Of a stretch of DNA of 64,000 nucleotides, positions 16,321-26,357 are shown one piece after another (the first letter of the stretch is position 1; each line of letters starts with the position of its first letter). The stretch spans positions 1,617,026 through 1,681,025 of the forward strand of contig NZ_CP042243.1 of assembly GCF_008152325.1 (NCBI RefSeq). Reading direction: 5' to 3'. The position numbers and the translations under genes are program-made. This DNA comes from Crassaminicella thermophila. GTDB taxonomy: Bacteria > Bacillota > Clostridia > Peptostreptococcales > Thermotaleaceae. Under the pieces are notes generated by a model that was given only the letters and a program-made list of their open reading frames with translations, did not search any database and was not told the DNA's origin.

Positions 16321-19048
16321 TAAAATTAATTTTATCGTATTCTTTATTTAAACCTAAATATTCTGCAATAATTTCTCGAGCAACAGGAGCTGCATAACCT
16401 CCATGTCCACCTTGAAAAATTAGCGACACAACAGCAATTTGAGGATTATCACTTGGCGCAAACGATACAAACCAAGCAAAGTTATCATAATCATCTTTAT
16501 ATCGATCCAAAGTTGTATCTGTAATTTTACCATGACTTAATTCTTTTATGGCCTTTCTCATTGCTAAACCTTCGTTTTTATATTTATGCTTATATTCTTT
16601 TGCTTTCTTTTCTACATCATGCCAACTCATATAAGGAGCAATCCATTTTAAATATTTTTTTAAATATTCAACTTCATCCTTTGGCTGAATTTTTCCAGAT
16701 TTTTGAGCTGTACCAGTTTTTGCTGCCACTTTAACAGGAAATTTCTTAAAAATAGTTCTTGCAGTACCATGATCTCCCTGAGTAACTTGCTCCATGCCAC
16801 GTTTTATGTGTACTAGATTTTTATAATTTTTTAAAAGGATTCTTTCTTTATTATGCTCTCCATTATATTCAGACACTTCATAATTTCCTATTTTTTTTAC
16901 AATGCTAATTTTATTATTATATCCTTCATTAGCAATAGTAGCAATATACCTAGCCACTTGTAAAGGTGTATATGCATGCTGTCCTTGTCCAATAGAAAGG
17001 TTAAAAGTATCACCTTTTGTCCACTTTGCTTGATTAAAATAACTAAACTTTACTAAATCAACCAAAGCTTCCACTTTTTCTTCTTTTACACCTAATTTAC
17101 TAACTCTATTTATCAATTTACCTCTAGATGGATTCTCTTCAATCCAATTTACAATTTTTTCAATTTCATTTTCTAAAGCTTCTTTATCTGATAAGATCTC
17201 TGGTTTAAAATATTCTTTACAATTAGATTTTAATTTTCTTCTTAATAAACTTTTAGTTACTTCCATTTTCTTATTAGGACTTGGAACCCCATAAGCACTC
17301 TCGTTGATTTCAATCCCCGTAGGTTCTCCTAATCCAAACTTTTTTGCATACTCTAGTATTTTATCTACATCCATAGAAATATTTAGTGGTTTATTTTTAT
17401 AATAATCCCAACCTGTTGAAACATCGAAAAAGTAATAATTTACAGATTCTTCTAAAGCTTTGTACAAATCCACCCAACCATGTGATCTCTTATACTCATT
17501 CCACATCCAACTTCCAAAGGTTCTTCCTCCTAATTTAATATATCCACCATCATATAATTTTCTATTTGGATCTAATCCCTGTTCTATAGCTGCAAGTCCT
17601 GTTATCATTTTAAATACAGATCCAGGCTGTACAGCAGTTTTTGTAGCAACATTATAAAGAGGTACTGGTGATAAAGGATCTCTTGGATTATCATCCTGAA
17701 CAGCCTTCCAATCCTTTGATGAAATACCTGTAGCAAATAAATTTGGATTAAAAGACGGATAATTAGCTAAAGCTAACACTTCTCCTGTATTTACATCCAA
17801 CGCTACAACTGCACCTGATGTTGCATGTTTAAATGCTTCCCTATATTTATAATCCCCCCATTTACTTTTGAATGTTCCACCTATCTGAATTTGTTTTAAT
17901 GCCTGTTCCAAAGCTTCTTCAGCAACTTTTTGAAGCTTTGCATCTATTGAAAGATATACATTTTCTCCTTTTTCAGGTTTTTCTTCTCTTAATACATTCA
18001 CAAGTCTCCCATAAACATCAACTTCAACATATTTTGCTCCATCTTTTCCTTTTAATTTTTTTTCATAAGCTCTTTCTATTCCATCTTTTCCTATCAAATC
18101 ATTCGATGAATATCCTAGCTCCTTTGTAAACTTTTCCTTTTCACTATCTGATATTTTCCCTAAATATCCAATAATATGAGATGCAAGATTGTTATTAGGA
18201 TAATAACGGATAGGTTCTACTTCTATATTTACACCAGGCAATTCCATACTTTTTTCTTCTATAGCTGCAACAGTTTTTGCTGACACATTTAATGCTATTT
18301 TTACAGGCTGATATTGTCTATATCCCTGTTCTTTCAATTCATGCCTTATAACTAATATTTTCCTAGCATCTTCTTTTGAATAATAATCTGGTATTTTAAA
18401 TTTTTCTCTTAAAGCCAAAAAAGCATCTTTTGCATCTAAATCTTCATTCAAATTATATTTTTTGAGGAAATTTTTTTTCTTCATCTGAGGTATGAATTTC
18501 ATAGTTTTTACCGAAATAGGTGGGTATACTCCATGTATACTCTGCATTTCCTTTTGAGCCTCATACACATTTAAGTTAGGATCTATATTTAATTGTTCCC
18601 TTAGTAAATTAAAAACTTCTTTAGGATCTTTTGTATTGTTTATTCCTTGTTTAGTAAGCCACTCTTCTATTTCTTTATCAAAAGTATAGTAAAATTGATC
18701 CCCTTCAAATTTGATAGGAAAATTATCATGGAATTCTTCTCCATTATTTATTAGAATATTCAATAGCTTTACAGATACTTCATTAATCTTTTCATCAATT
18801 AATTCATTTTTCATAATTTGAACTGTAAAACTTGGCTTATTTATAGCAATAGGTCTGCCATATCTATCCCTTATCTCCCCTCGTGGAGCTGAAATAGGTA
18901 TTTTCTTTATTCTTATTGCTTCTGCCATTTGTTTATATTTCTCACCTTCTACCACAGTTAAGTCAATAAGTCTTAATAAAAGTATAAAAATAAAAGCTGT
19001 AAAAAATATAATAATTTGATTATGCCTATCTTTTAATTTTTCTATCAT
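16301..19048 (-). CDS. mrdA: Penicillin-binding protein 2 (class B transpeptidase of the elongasome)
   Basis: About 915 residues, larger than Escherichia coli PBP2 (633) but normal for Clostridia. One N-terminal membrane anchor (about 12-32), a dimerisation domain, then the transpeptidase. The active-site triad is SVFK (Ser in QPGSVFKMITG), SVN (EESVNYYFF) and KTG (AAKTGTAQKSG). It cross-links peptidoglycan in concert with RodA and the MreBCD complex. The start is taken at ATG 19048; an in-frame GTG at 19057 overlapping the mreD stop is an alternative. The extra length comes from inserts around residues 120-220 and 620-700, which are Lys/Glu-rich. Confidence 0.93.
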   Translation of the reverse strand: MIEKLKDRHNQIIIFFTAFIFILLLRLIDLTVVEGEKYKQMAEAIRIKKIPISAPRGEIRDRYGRPIAINKPSFTVQIMKNELIDEKINEVSVKLLNILINNGEEFHDNFPIKFEGDQFYYTFDKEIEEWLTKQGINNTKDPKEVFNLLREQLNIDPNLNVYEAQKEMQSIHGVYPPISVKTMKFIPQMKKKNFLKKYNLNEDLDAKDAFLALREKFKIPDYYSKEDARKILVIRHELKEQGYRQYQPVKIALNVSAKTVAAIEEKSMELPGVNIEVEPIRYYPNNNLASHIIGYLGKISDSEKEKFTKELGYSSNDLIGKDGIERAYEKKLKGKDGAKYVEVDVYGRLVNVLREEKPEKGENVYLSIDAKLQKVAEEALEQALKQIQIGGTFKSKWGDYKYREAFKHATSGAVVALDVNTGEVLALANYPSFNPNLFATGISSKDWKAVQDDNPRDPLSPVPLYNVATKTAVQPGSVFKMITGLAAIEQGLDPNRKLYDGGYIKLGGRTFGSWMWNEYKRSHGWVDLYKALEESVNYYFFDVSTGWDYYKNKPLNISMDVDKILEYAKKFGLGEPTGIEINESAYGVPSPNKKMEVTKSLLRRKLKSNCKEYFKPEILSDKEALENEIEKIVNWIEENPSRGKLINRVSKLGVKEEKVEALVDLVKFSYFNQAKWTKGDTFNLSIGQGQHAYTPLQVARYIATIANEGYNNKISIVKKIGNYEVSEYNGEHNKERILLKNYKNLVHIKRGMEQVTQGDHGTARTIFKKFPVKVAAKTGTAQKSGKIQPKDEVEYLKKYLKWIAPYMSWHDVEKKAKEYKHKYKNEGLAMRKAIKELSHGKITDTTLDRYKDDYDNFAWFVSFAPSDNPQIAVVSLIFQGGHGGYAAPVAREIIAEYLGLNKEYDKINFKNTLTN

Positions 19049-19053
19049 AACAA

Positions 19054-19554
19054 TCACCCTGTCTTGGATTTTATGTAGGAGCGCTTATTAAAATTATATA
19101 ATAGTTTATAAATTAATATAGACAAAATTGAATTGTAAATAATTTCCAGCATCGCAATTCTTCTAAATATAAAAAACAAACTTACTTGATTATATGTCAT
19201 ATACATAATTACATAATATATTAAATGATATATTGCCGTGGAAATAACAACAAAAAATACTGGTGTTAAATAATTATCTTTATATATGTTTTTTTCAAAA
19301 ACTCCAGTATTATAGCCTATTAACAAATATATCAATGCATTAGCTCCTATCATACTTCCTAGTAAAATATCCTGCAATAAACCTGTAAAAAAACCTATCA
19401 AAGCACCTCGTTTTTTTCCCCATAAAATTGAAAATGCTACAACAATAATCAAAGAAGTATTCGGTAATATTCCTAATATCCTAAAGTGCTGTAAAAGAGT
19501 AGATTGTATTAAAAAATTTATAATTATAATTAATAAAACAATAAAAAAATTCAT
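19054..19554 (-). CDS. mreD: Rod shape-determining protein MreD
   Basis: 166 residues with five or six membrane spans and the MreD-type pattern (NFLIQSTLLQHFRILGILPN...GALIGFFTGLLQD). It is part of the elongasome membrane complex. It lies directly between mreC and the PBP2 gene; its stop overlaps or abuts the PBP2 start. Confidence 0.93.
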   Translation of the reverse strand: MNFFIVLLIIIINFLIQSTLLQHFRILGILPNTSLIIVVAFSILWGKKRGALIGFFTGLLQDILLGSMIGANALIYLLIGYNTGVFEKNIYKDNYLTPVFFVVISTAIYHLIYYVIMYMTYNQVSLFFIFRRIAMLEIIYNSILSILIYKLLYNFNKRSYIKSKTG

Positions 19555-19567
19555 ACCTGTATCTCCT

Positions 19568-20401
19568 TTAACTTAACTTTTCAGGTATTATTATAAATAC
19601 TTTGTCTATTTTTTTAAAGTTAACCGCAGGTTTAACTATAATCGTTTTTAAAAGCTCATCTTTCTTCTTTATTACTTCTTTCACTTCTCCAATAAGTATT
19701 CCCTTTTCAAACATACTAAGTCCCGAAGTAATAAGTTTATCTCCTACTAAAACTTCTGCTTCTGGATCAATTAAATATCCAGTTAAATCTGCTTTTACAC
19801 TTCCTCTAATTACACCAATATATTGGTTGCTTCGTAGCACCTGAAAACTTACAGAACTTTTATTGTCTATAATAGTAACTACCTTAGACCAATTATCCCC
19901 TACTTCATAAACCCTTCCAATTAAACCATCTCCATTTAATACTGTACTATTTTTTATAATTCCATGTTTTTTTCCTACATCAATAGTAAATATATTAAAC
20001 CAATTTCCAGTATCTTTACCAGTAACATTTGCTGTTATATAATTTCTTTTATTATTCTCCTTTACATAATTTAAAGCATCCTGTAAATGTCTTAATTCAT
20101 TCAATTCATCTTTAGTAAGTGATAATTCTATTAATTTTTGATTTAAATCTTGTACTTCTTTTTTTAGTAATTTATTCTCTTTTGCAATAGATCTAAATTT
20201 AAACAAAGAACGAATCGCTTCCTCAATTCCCTGACCACTTTTATATAATACTTTTTGTACTGGTGTAATCACTTTGCCAATTAAATTTTCAGGCATTGAT
20301 ACTCTTGCTCTTCCTCCTATAGTAATTCCAATTGTAATAATGAGAATGATAGTAACAAATGTTACTATCATCATACCTCCTCTTCTTATCATTTTTTTCA
20401 T
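19568..20401 (-). CDS. mreC: Rod shape-determining protein MreC
   Basis: 277 residues: one N-terminal membrane span (about 12-30), a coiled coil (about 65-110, KENKLLKKEVQDLNQKLIEL), then the paired beta-barrel MreC domain (NYITANVTGKDTGNWFNIFT, GLIGRVYEVGDNWSKVVTI). It activates PBP2 in the wall-elongation complex. Encoded immediately after mreB. Confidence 0.95.
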   Translation of the reverse strand: MKKMIRRGGMMIVTFVTIILIITIGITIGGRARVSMPENLIGKVITPVQKVLYKSGQGIEEAIRSLFKFRSIAKENKLLKKEVQDLNQKLIELSLTKDELNELRHLQDALNYVKENNKRNYITANVTGKDTGNWFNIFTIDVGKKHGIIKNSTVLNGDGLIGRVYEVGDNWSKVVTIIDNKSSVSFQVLRSNQYIGVIRGSVKADLTGYLIDPEAEVLVGDKLITSGLSMFEKGILIGEVKEVIKKKDELLKTIIVKPAVNFKKIDKVFIIIPEKLS

Positions 20402-20415
20402 ATGAATTCACCACT

Positions 20416-21450
20416 TTATCTAAATTTCTTTGAAGAAATCAATACTCTCTTTAAGGTTTCAATTTCTTCAATAGTCTTTCCTGTTCCTAATGCAACACAA
20501 TCTAAAGCTTCTTCTGCAATATGAACAGGCATACCCGTTTCCTTTCGAACTAATTTATCAAACCCGTCTAAGAGAGCACCCCCACCTGTTAACATAATTC
20601 CTTGTTCCATAATATCTGAAGCTAATTCTGGAGGAGTTTTTTCCAAGGTATATTTTATTGCTTCAATTATAACATTTATTGGTTCATGTAAAGCTTCTAA
20701 TATCTCTGTAGAAGATATAGTTAACGTTTTAGGTAAACCTGAAACCAAATCCCTTCCTCTTATAGCCATTTTTTCTTCCTTTGTCTTAGGAAATGCAGAA
20801 CCAACATTTACTTTTATTTCTTCAGCAGTTCTTTCCCCAATCATAAGACTATATTCCTTCTTTATATAATGAACAATAGATTCATCTAATTCATCTCCAC
20901 CAACTCTAACTGATTTACTTGTTACAATTCCTCCTAAAGAAATAATAGCTATTTCTGTAGTACCTCCTCCAATATCTACAACCATACTTCCTGTGGGTTC
21001 TTCTACAGGTAGTCCTGCTCCTATAGCAGCAGCCATTGGTTCTTCTATTAGATATGCTTCTTTTGCTCCAGCTTGAAGTGCTGCTTCTTCAACAGATCTT
21101 CTCTCAACTTCTGTTACTCCAGATGGTACTCCTACTACAACCCGAGGTGCAAAAAATAATGATTTCTTAGGGTAAGCTCTTTTAATAAAATATTTTAACA
21201 TACTTTGTGTTATATCAAAGTCAGCTATTACACCATCCTTCAAAGGTCTAATAGCAATAATGTTTCCTGGTGTCCTACCTATCATTTGCTTTGCCTCTTG
21301 ACCTACAGCAAGTACTTCTTTCGTATCTTCCTGTATAGCAACTACAGAAGGTTCCCTTACTACAATTCCTCTACCTCTTACATAAACTAATGTATTTGCT
21401 GTTCCTAAATCTATTCCCATATCCTTTGAAAACATTTTAAATAATGCCAT
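20416..21450 (-). CDS. mreB: Rod shape-determining actin homologue MreB
   Basis: 344 residues, the standard MreB length. The phosphate-binding loops are [15 protein letters not shown] and [19 protein letters not shown]; the adenosine motif is [12 protein letters not shown]. MreB filaments organise the Rod complex under the membrane. First gene of the mreBCD-PBP2 unit; an RBS (GGGAGGAGC) precedes the ATG. Confidence 0.98.
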   Translation of the reverse strand: MALFKMFSKDMGIDLGTANTLVYVRGRGIVVREPSVVAIQEDTKEVLAVGQEAKQMIGRTPGNIIAIRPLKDGVIADFDITQSMLKYFIKRAYPKKSLFFAPRVVVGVPSGVTEVERRSVEEAALQAGAKEAYLIEEPMAAAIGAGLPVEEPTGSMVVDIGGGTTEIAIISLGGIVTSKSVRVGGDELDESIVHYIKKEYSLMIGERTAEEIKVNVGSAFPKTKEEKMAIRGRDLVSGLPKTLTISSTEILEALHEPINVIIEAIKYTLEKTPPELASDIMEQGIMLTGGGALLDGFDKLVRKETGMPVHIAEEALDCVALGTGKTIEEIETLKRVLISSKKFR

Positions 21451-21477
21451 ATTATACTGCTCCTCCCTATAATTGCT

Positions 21478-22173
21478 TTATATCATCGAAATTTCTTTTA
21501 AACTTATATAGATTCCATCACCTATTATAATGTGATCTAAGATTTCAATACCAATAATTTTTCCTGCTTCTATCAACCTTTGTGTTATTTTTATATCTTC
21601 ATTACTAGGCTTTGGATTTCCACTAGGATGATTATGAATAAGAACTAGAGAAGCTGCACTTTTTCTTATTGCTCTTACAAATACTTCTCTTGGATGCACT
21701 AAAGAACTATTCAAACTTCCAATTGAAATATTTTCTATGGAGATTATCTCATTTTTTGTATTAAGAAGCATTATTTTAAAATACTCCTTTTTATAATATC
21801 TCATCTCTTCCATAAATATTTTAACAATATCTCTTGGAGAGTTAATGTTTATTTTGGCTTTTGCACTACTCATAGCTAATCTTTTGCCAAGCTCAATTGC
21901 AGCTACAACTTGGCAAGCTTTTGCTACGCCAATTCCTTTTATCTGACTTAATTCTTCAATCGTACAATCTGCCAAATATCTCAATCCATCATCACTAGCC
22001 GATAGTATCCTTTGTGATAAATCAATAGCAGAAGTTTCTTTCGTTCCAGTCCTAATTAAAATAGCTAAAAGTTCTGCATTAGATAAAGCATTTGCACCAG
22101 ACATTAATAATTTTTCCCTAGGTCTTTCACTTTCAGCCATATCTTTAATAGAAACATGATAATCCTTACTCAC
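21478..22173 (-). CDS. radC: RadC/JAB1-MPN family protein
   Basis: 231 residues. N-terminal helix-hairpin-helix region (LSQIKGIGVAKACQVVAAIE) and C-terminal JAMM metalloprotease-like domain with the zinc motif LIHNHPSGNPKPSNED (HxHPSG...D). The biochemical role is unsettled despite the historic repair name. I place the start at the GTG at 22173, behind AAGGTGTGAT; a longer frame to 22221 would overlap maf. It sits between maf and mreB, as in Bacillus and many Clostridia. Confidence 0.93.
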   Translation of the reverse strand: MSKDYHVSIKDMAESERPREKLLMSGANALSNAELLAILIRTGTKETSAIDLSQRILSASDDGLRYLADCTIEELSQIKGIGVAKACQVVAAIELGKRLAMSSAKAKININSPRDIVKIFMEEMRYYKKEYFKIMLLNTKNEIISIENISIGSLNSSLVHPREVFVRAIRKSAASLVLIHNHPSGNPKPSNEDIKITQRLIEAGKIIGIEILDHIIIGDGIYISLKEISMI

Positions 22174-22192
22174 TGCTTTATCACACCTTAAA

Positions 22193-22780
22193 TTAAACAA
22201 TTTCAATATCAAAATGATCACTTAATATACTTTGTATTCTTGATATTGGTAATCCAACTACATTAAAATAATCTCCTTGAATCCATTCTACAATAGCAGC
22301 ACCTTTTCCTTGAATAGCATATGATCCTGCCTTATCCCAAACTTCTCCTGTATCAATATACCTTTTGATAAAGTCATCTGTCAACTGTTTAAATTTTACT
22401 TTCGTCTTTTCATAACTTACAAATTTGTTATAACTATGGGCTTGTACTATTGCAAAACCTGTAATTACATAATGAATATCATTTTGAAGAAGCTTTAACA
22501 TTTTAAACGCATCTTCATAATCTTTTGGTTTTCCTAAAATCCCATTTTTTACCACTATCGTATCTGCTGCAATAATAATATCACCATTATTGCATTTTTC
22601 CTCAACAGCTGCTACCTTTTCAAATGCCAATGCCATAGCTATTTGTTCAGGTTTCTCATCTTCATGTATTTTTTCTTCAATATGAGCTATTTCAATCTCA
22701 AAAGGCACATTAAAACTCTCAAATATTTCCTTTCGTCTCGGAGAACCAGATGCTAATATTATTTTATTCAAATTATTCAC
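22193..22780 (-). CDS. maf: Maf family nucleotide pyrophosphatase
   Basis: 195 residues. N-terminal KIILASGSPRRKEIFESF is the substrate-binding signature; DIIIAADTIVV and GKPKDYEDAFKML follow, then GEVWDKAGSYAIQGKGAAIV. Maf enzymes hydrolyse non-canonical or canonical NTPs (dTTP/UTP type) to the monophosphate and inhibit septation in Bacillus. It lies in the classic maf-radC-mreB order. Confidence 0.95.
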   Translation of the reverse strand: MNNLNKIILASGSPRRKEIFESFNVPFEIEIAHIEEKIHEDEKPEQIAMALAFEKVAAVEEKCNNGDIIIAADTIVVKNGILGKPKDYEDAFKMLKLLQNDIHYVITGFAIVQAHSYNKFVSYEKTKVKFKQLTDDFIKRYIDTGEVWDKAGSYAIQGKGAAIVEWIQGDYFNVVGLPISRIQSILSDHFDIEIV

Positions 22781-23029
22781 CTACAATCTACTAAAAATAA
22801 ATATTGCCAATATAATTCCTATAATACTAGCCACATTAAAGTTAAACATTAATCCTAATGTTAACTTGATTACCTCAAGATCAATAGTAAAGGGCTGAAA
22901 TCCTATAAGCTTACTATATCCTAATATACCAATACTACCTTTGAAAAATTCTCCTATCAAACCACCTATTACAACACCCACAAATAACAACAAAAGCAAA
23001 ACCCATGTATTCCTACCTCTATTTCTCAT
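22781..23029 (-). CDS. DUF4321 small membrane protein
   Basis: 82 residues from ATG 23029, chosen because AGGAGG is 5 bases upstream. Two membrane spans (about 8-25 and 57-80) and the pattern NTWVLLLLLFVGVVIGGLIG...LTLGLMFNFNVASIIG match DUF4321, a small Clostridia family of unknown function found beside maf. The gene abuts maf directly, so the two are likely co-transcribed. Confidence 0.85.
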   Translation of the reverse strand: MRNRGRNTWVLLLLLFVGVVIGGLIGEFFKGSIGILGYSKLIGFQPFTIDLEVIKLTLGLMFNFNVASIIGIILAIFIFSRL

Positions 23030-23050
23030 GAAATTCCTCCTAAGCATCTC

Positions 23051-23566
23051 TTATTCTAACGCATTAATTTCTATTTTCTTTAAATGGTTTGAGGTATATA
23101 TACCAGTTAAGCCAACAAAATATCCTGTAAAGAGACTCATTAACATCATAAATGGTAAATACGTAAATATCAAAAAATTATTAATCATAATGCTAGCAAC
23201 AGTAAGCTGTGCAATATTGTGCGATATTGCCCCAAAAATACTAACCCCAATCAAACTAAATTTTTCAGAAAAATACTTATAAACAATCCACATAATTATT
23301 GTACTGAATATAGAACCTGATAAACTGTAAAATATTCCAGTCACTGCACCTGTAACAAGGGTTGCCATAAAACATCTTAATGTCCCTACAATTATAGCAT
23401 GTTTAAACCCAAATACAGTCATAGTTACTAAATTTACAATATTAGCTAACCCAAGCTTAGCACCAGGTATCCCACTTACAGGTAAAGGTATAAAAGATTC
23501 TAATATATTCAATGCAATTCCAATAACAGTAATTAATGATAGATAGATTATTCTTTTAGTTTTCAT
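23051..23566 (-). CDS. Gx transporter family membrane protein (heptaprenyl diphosphate synthase component I-like)
   Basis: 171 residues with five or six membrane spans. The segment FIPLPVSGIPGAKLGLANIV is the hallmark of Pfam Hpre_diP_synt_I, now often called Gx transporters, which resemble ECF S components. The substrate is unknown. It is often found beside a NusG-domain-II protein and Rnf or ApbE genes, as here, which suggests a link to flavin or redox cofactor supply (inference). Confidence 0.85.
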   Translation of the reverse strand: MKTKRIIYLSLITVIGIALNILESFIPLPVSGIPGAKLGLANIVNLVTMTVFGFKHAIIVGTLRCFMATLVTGAVTGIFYSLSGSIFSTIIMWIVYKYFSEKFSLIGVSIFGAISHNIAQLTVASIMINNFLIFTYLPFMMLMSLFTGYFVGLTGIYTSNHLKKIEINALE

Positions 23567-23581
23567 AATGTTTTCCTTTCC

Positions 23582-23956
23582 CTAGTAGCTAACACCATCT
23601 AATTCAGATTTTTTCGACACTATTTTTATAGACACTCTATTTGGAAGACATATACTAGTCTGATTGACTTTTGTTATTTTTCCCATTTTTACACATAATT
23701 GATCTTTACAGTTTGATTCTAAAAATCTAGCACCTTCACCGTCTACTTCTATCACATTATGTCCATAAATTGTATCTATTTCTATCTTCCTCGAAGAATT
23801 CGAATGATCTAGTGCTATCTTTTTATACTCTTTTCCATCTACTTCAATAACTACATACAATTGATCCGTATTAAAAGTCATCAGTTTTGTCCAATAAATT
23901 CCAGATAGGGCAAAAAAAATAACAAAAATAATTAATGCTTTATCCCATTTTGTCAT
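23582..23956 (-). CDS. NusG domain II-containing exported protein
   Basis: 124 residues: one N-terminal membrane anchor (about 7-27), then a beta-rich domain with YGHNVIEVDGEGARFLESNC and CVKMGKITKVNQTSICLPNR, the NusG domain II pattern of Clostridia. The cysteines in SNCKDQLCVK and SICLPN could bind metal or form disulfides. Function is unknown. It lies between rnfB and the Gx transporter, an association repeated in other Clostridia. Confidence 0.85.
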   Translation of the reverse strand: MTKWDKALIIFVIFFALSGIYWTKLMTFNTDQLYVVIEVDGKEYKKIALDHSNSSRKIEIDTIYGHNVIEVDGEGARFLESNCKDQLCVKMGKITKVNQTSICLPNRVSIKIVSKKSELDGVSY

Positions 23957-24113
23957 ACCATCAGCTCACATATCTTATTCTTATTTTTCCAAAGAATGTA
24001 TATAATTATACTTTCTACCTATTATTATGTTTACAAATACTCATTTAATAATATAATTTAAGTTTAACATTTTGATATATCCAATACAAGTAGTAAATTA
24101 TATGATATATAAT

Positions 24114-24144
24114 AAAAGAACATGTACTAAGCACATGTTCTTTT
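24114..24144 (-). terminator. Rho-independent terminator after the rnf operon
   Basis: 12-bp perfect stem (24114-24125 and 24133-24144) and a 7-base loop at the 3' end of rnfB on the minus strand, with an A/T-rich tail. Confidence 0.85.
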
Positions 24145-25126
24145 ATTTCATTATAATTGTTTTTTTAGGGCATTTTGCTTCACAAGCTCCACAACCAATA
24201 CATTTATCCTCTAATACTTTGTGTACTTGTTTTAATTCACCTTCGATTGCATCGACTGGACATTGCTTTGCACAAATTGTACATCCTATACAGTTATCAG
24301 CAATAATTTCTGCTTTCTTTCTTTTTTCAAAATTTGCATAAATTGCTCCAGTAGGACATTTTTCAGCACAAAGCATACAGTTTGTACATTTGTCATAATT
24401 AATTTTCGCAAGATTATCTGAGAATTCCATAGCATCAAAAGGACAAGCTTTAACACATAATTGACATCCGATACACCCTACATTACATTTTTCTTTAACA
24501 GCTTTTCCTTTTTCCTTATTGTTACAATCTACTACTACATCTTGCTCATAAGGAACAAAATCTATTACATTCTTTGGACAAGCTTCAATACACTTTCCAC
24601 AACCAGTACATCGTTCAGGAATAATTTTTGCAATCTTTCCATCCGTTATTTCGATTGCATTAAATTGACATACATCTACACAAGTTCCAAGACCTAAACA
24701 ACCATAAGCACAACTTTTGCTTCCTCCAGCAACCATTGCTGCTGCTTTACAATCTTGAATTCCATAGTAATCAAATTTTTCTTTGCAATTTGAACTGTCT
24801 CCGCTACATAAAACTCTTGCTACCTTTTTAACATCATCTCCTGCTTCAACACCCATAATCTTAGCAATCTTTTGAGCACATTCGCTTCCTCCAACAGGAC
24901 ATCCATTAACCGGAGCTTTTCCTTCTACAACTGCATTAGCAAAACCATTACAGCCTGGATATCCACATCCACCACAGTTTGCACCTGGTAACACTTCTCC
25001 GATTTCTGTTACTCTTGGATCAACTTCTACAGCAAATTTTTGAGAAGCATAAGCCAATCCTGCCCCAAATAGTAGCCCCATTCCTCCTAGACTGACAACA
25101 GGACCCATTATTGTTGAAATATCCAT
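24143..25126 (-). CDS. rnfB: Rnf complex iron-sulfur subunit RnfB
   Basis: 327 residues. One N-terminal membrane anchor, then the 4Fe-4S domain CGGCGYPGCNGFA...CPVGG, then six ferredoxin-like CxxCxxCxxxC units in the C-terminal two thirds (for example CTGCGKCIEACP, CIGCQLCVKACP, CIGCTICAKQCP, CIGCGACEAKCP). RnfB is the entry point for electrons from reduced ferredoxin. The number of clusters matches acetogen and Clostridia RnfB. Last gene of the rnfCDGEAB operon. Confidence 0.97.
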   Translation of the reverse strand: MDISTIMGPVVSLGGMGLLFGAGLAYASQKFAVEVDPRVTEIGEVLPGANCGGCGYPGCNGFANAVVEGKAPVNGCPVGGSECAQKIAKIMGVEAGDDVKKVARVLCSGDSSNCKEKFDYYGIQDCKAAAMVAGGSKSCAYGCLGLGTCVDVCQFNAIEITDGKIAKIIPERCTGCGKCIEACPKNVIDFVPYEQDVVVDCNNKEKGKAVKEKCNVGCIGCQLCVKACPFDAMEFSDNLAKINYDKCTNCMLCAEKCPTGAIYANFEKRKKAEIIADNCIGCTICAKQCPVDAIEGELKQVHKVLEDKCIGCGACEAKCPKKTIIMK

Positions 25127-25142
25127 ATTCTATCCCTCCTAT

Positions 25143-25724
25143 TTACACAAGTCCGGCAAATCCTAAAAATGCAATCGACATTAAACTAGCCGTAATTAAT
25201 GCGATTGGAAAGCCTTTAAACAATTCTGGTACATCTGCAATTTCAAGTCTTTCTCTAATTCCTGCAAATAGGATGATTGCCAAAGAAAATCCTACTGCTG
25301 CTCCAATAGCATTTACAATTGTTTCAATTAAATTATAATTAGATTGAATATTTAAAAGAGTTAAACCAAGTACAGCACAGTTTGTCGTAATAAGTGGTAA
25401 ATATACCCCTAATGCTTGGTATAATGTTGGACTCATCTTTTGGATAACCATTTCAACAAACTGAACTAATGATGCAATAACTAAAATAAAAGCTATTGTC
25501 TGTAAGTATCCTAGTTTAAACGGATCTAATATTAAATGTTGAATCATATACGTAATAATAGATGCTATGGTCATAACAAATGTAACGGCCATTCCCATTC
25601 CCGTAGCAGTCTCAACTTGTTTTGATACTCCTAAAAATGGACAAATTCCTAAAAATCTTGATAACACAAAGTTATTTACAAGTATACTACTAACAAGTAT
25701 AACAAATAATCCTCCTATAGACAT
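25143..25724 (-). CDS. rnfA: Rnf complex membrane subunit RnfA
   Basis: 193 residues, six membrane spans. The patterns [20 protein letters not shown] and [13 protein letters not shown] carry the conserved cysteines that hold the intramembrane iron-sulfur cluster shared with RnfE. It forms part of the ion-translocating path. Encoded between rnfE and rnfB. Confidence 0.96.
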   Translation of the reverse strand: MSIGGLFVILVSSILVNNFVLSRFLGICPFLGVSKQVETATGMGMAVTFVMTIASIITYMIQHLILDPFKLGYLQTIAFILVIASLVQFVEMVIQKMSPTLYQALGVYLPLITTNCAVLGLTLLNIQSNYNLIETIVNAIGAAVGFSLAIILFAGIRERLEIADVPELFKGFPIALITASLMSIAFLGFAGLV

Positions 25725-25744
25725 ATTCTTTCCCTCCTTTTATT

Positions 25745-26341
25745 TTATTCTGCCCTTTTAGATTGAATAAGGTTTAAAAGAGCAAGTAGCAATCCTAAAG
25801 CAAGAAACGCACCAGGAGGAAGAATCATAATTAAAGCTGGCTGGAATGATGCTCCGAATAGAACTTTTCCAAATATTGAACCTGCTCCTAATATTTCTCT
25901 AACACTTCCTAGTATTGTAAGTGCGATAGTAAATCCTAATCCCATACCAATTCCATCTACAGCAGACCCTATTACAGAATTTTTTGATGCAAAAGCTTCT
26001 GCTCTTCCTAAAATAATACAGTTAACAACAATAAGTGGAATGAACAATCCTAACGCTTTATCGAGTGCAGGAACGAATGCCTTAAGCATTAGTCCTACAA
26101 CTGTAACGAATGTCGCAATAATAACTATAAAAGCTGGTATACGAATTTTGCTCGGTATAGACTTTTTAAATAACGAAATTGCCACGTTAGATCCTATTAA
26201 TACTGCAGTGGTTGCTAGTCCCATACCAATACCATTGATTGCTGAAGTAGTAACAGCAAGTGTTGGACACATTCCTAGCATTTGTACAAATATCGGGTTG
26301 TCAAATAGAATTCCCGCCATTAAAATTTTGCCTAACTTCAT
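25745..26341 (-). CDS. rnfE: Rnf complex membrane subunit RnfE
   Basis: 198 residues, six membrane spans, homologous to RnfA in inverted topology. FVQMLGMCPTLAVTTSAING and PLIVVNCIILGRAEAFASKN show the conserved cysteines. With RnfA it binds a membrane-embedded [2Fe-2S] cluster. The order E-A-B follows G. Confidence 0.96.
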   Translation of the reverse strand: MKLGKILMAGILFDNPIFVQMLGMCPTLAVTTSAINGIGMGLATTAVLIGSNVAISLFKKSIPSKIRIPAFIVIIATFVTVVGLMLKAFVPALDKALGLFIPLIVVNCIILGRAEAFASKNSVIGSAVDGIGMGLGFTIALTILGSVREILGAGSIFGKVLFGASFQPALIMILPPGAFLALGLLLALLNLIQSKRAE

Positions 26342-26357
26342 TTTGTCACCCCCAAAA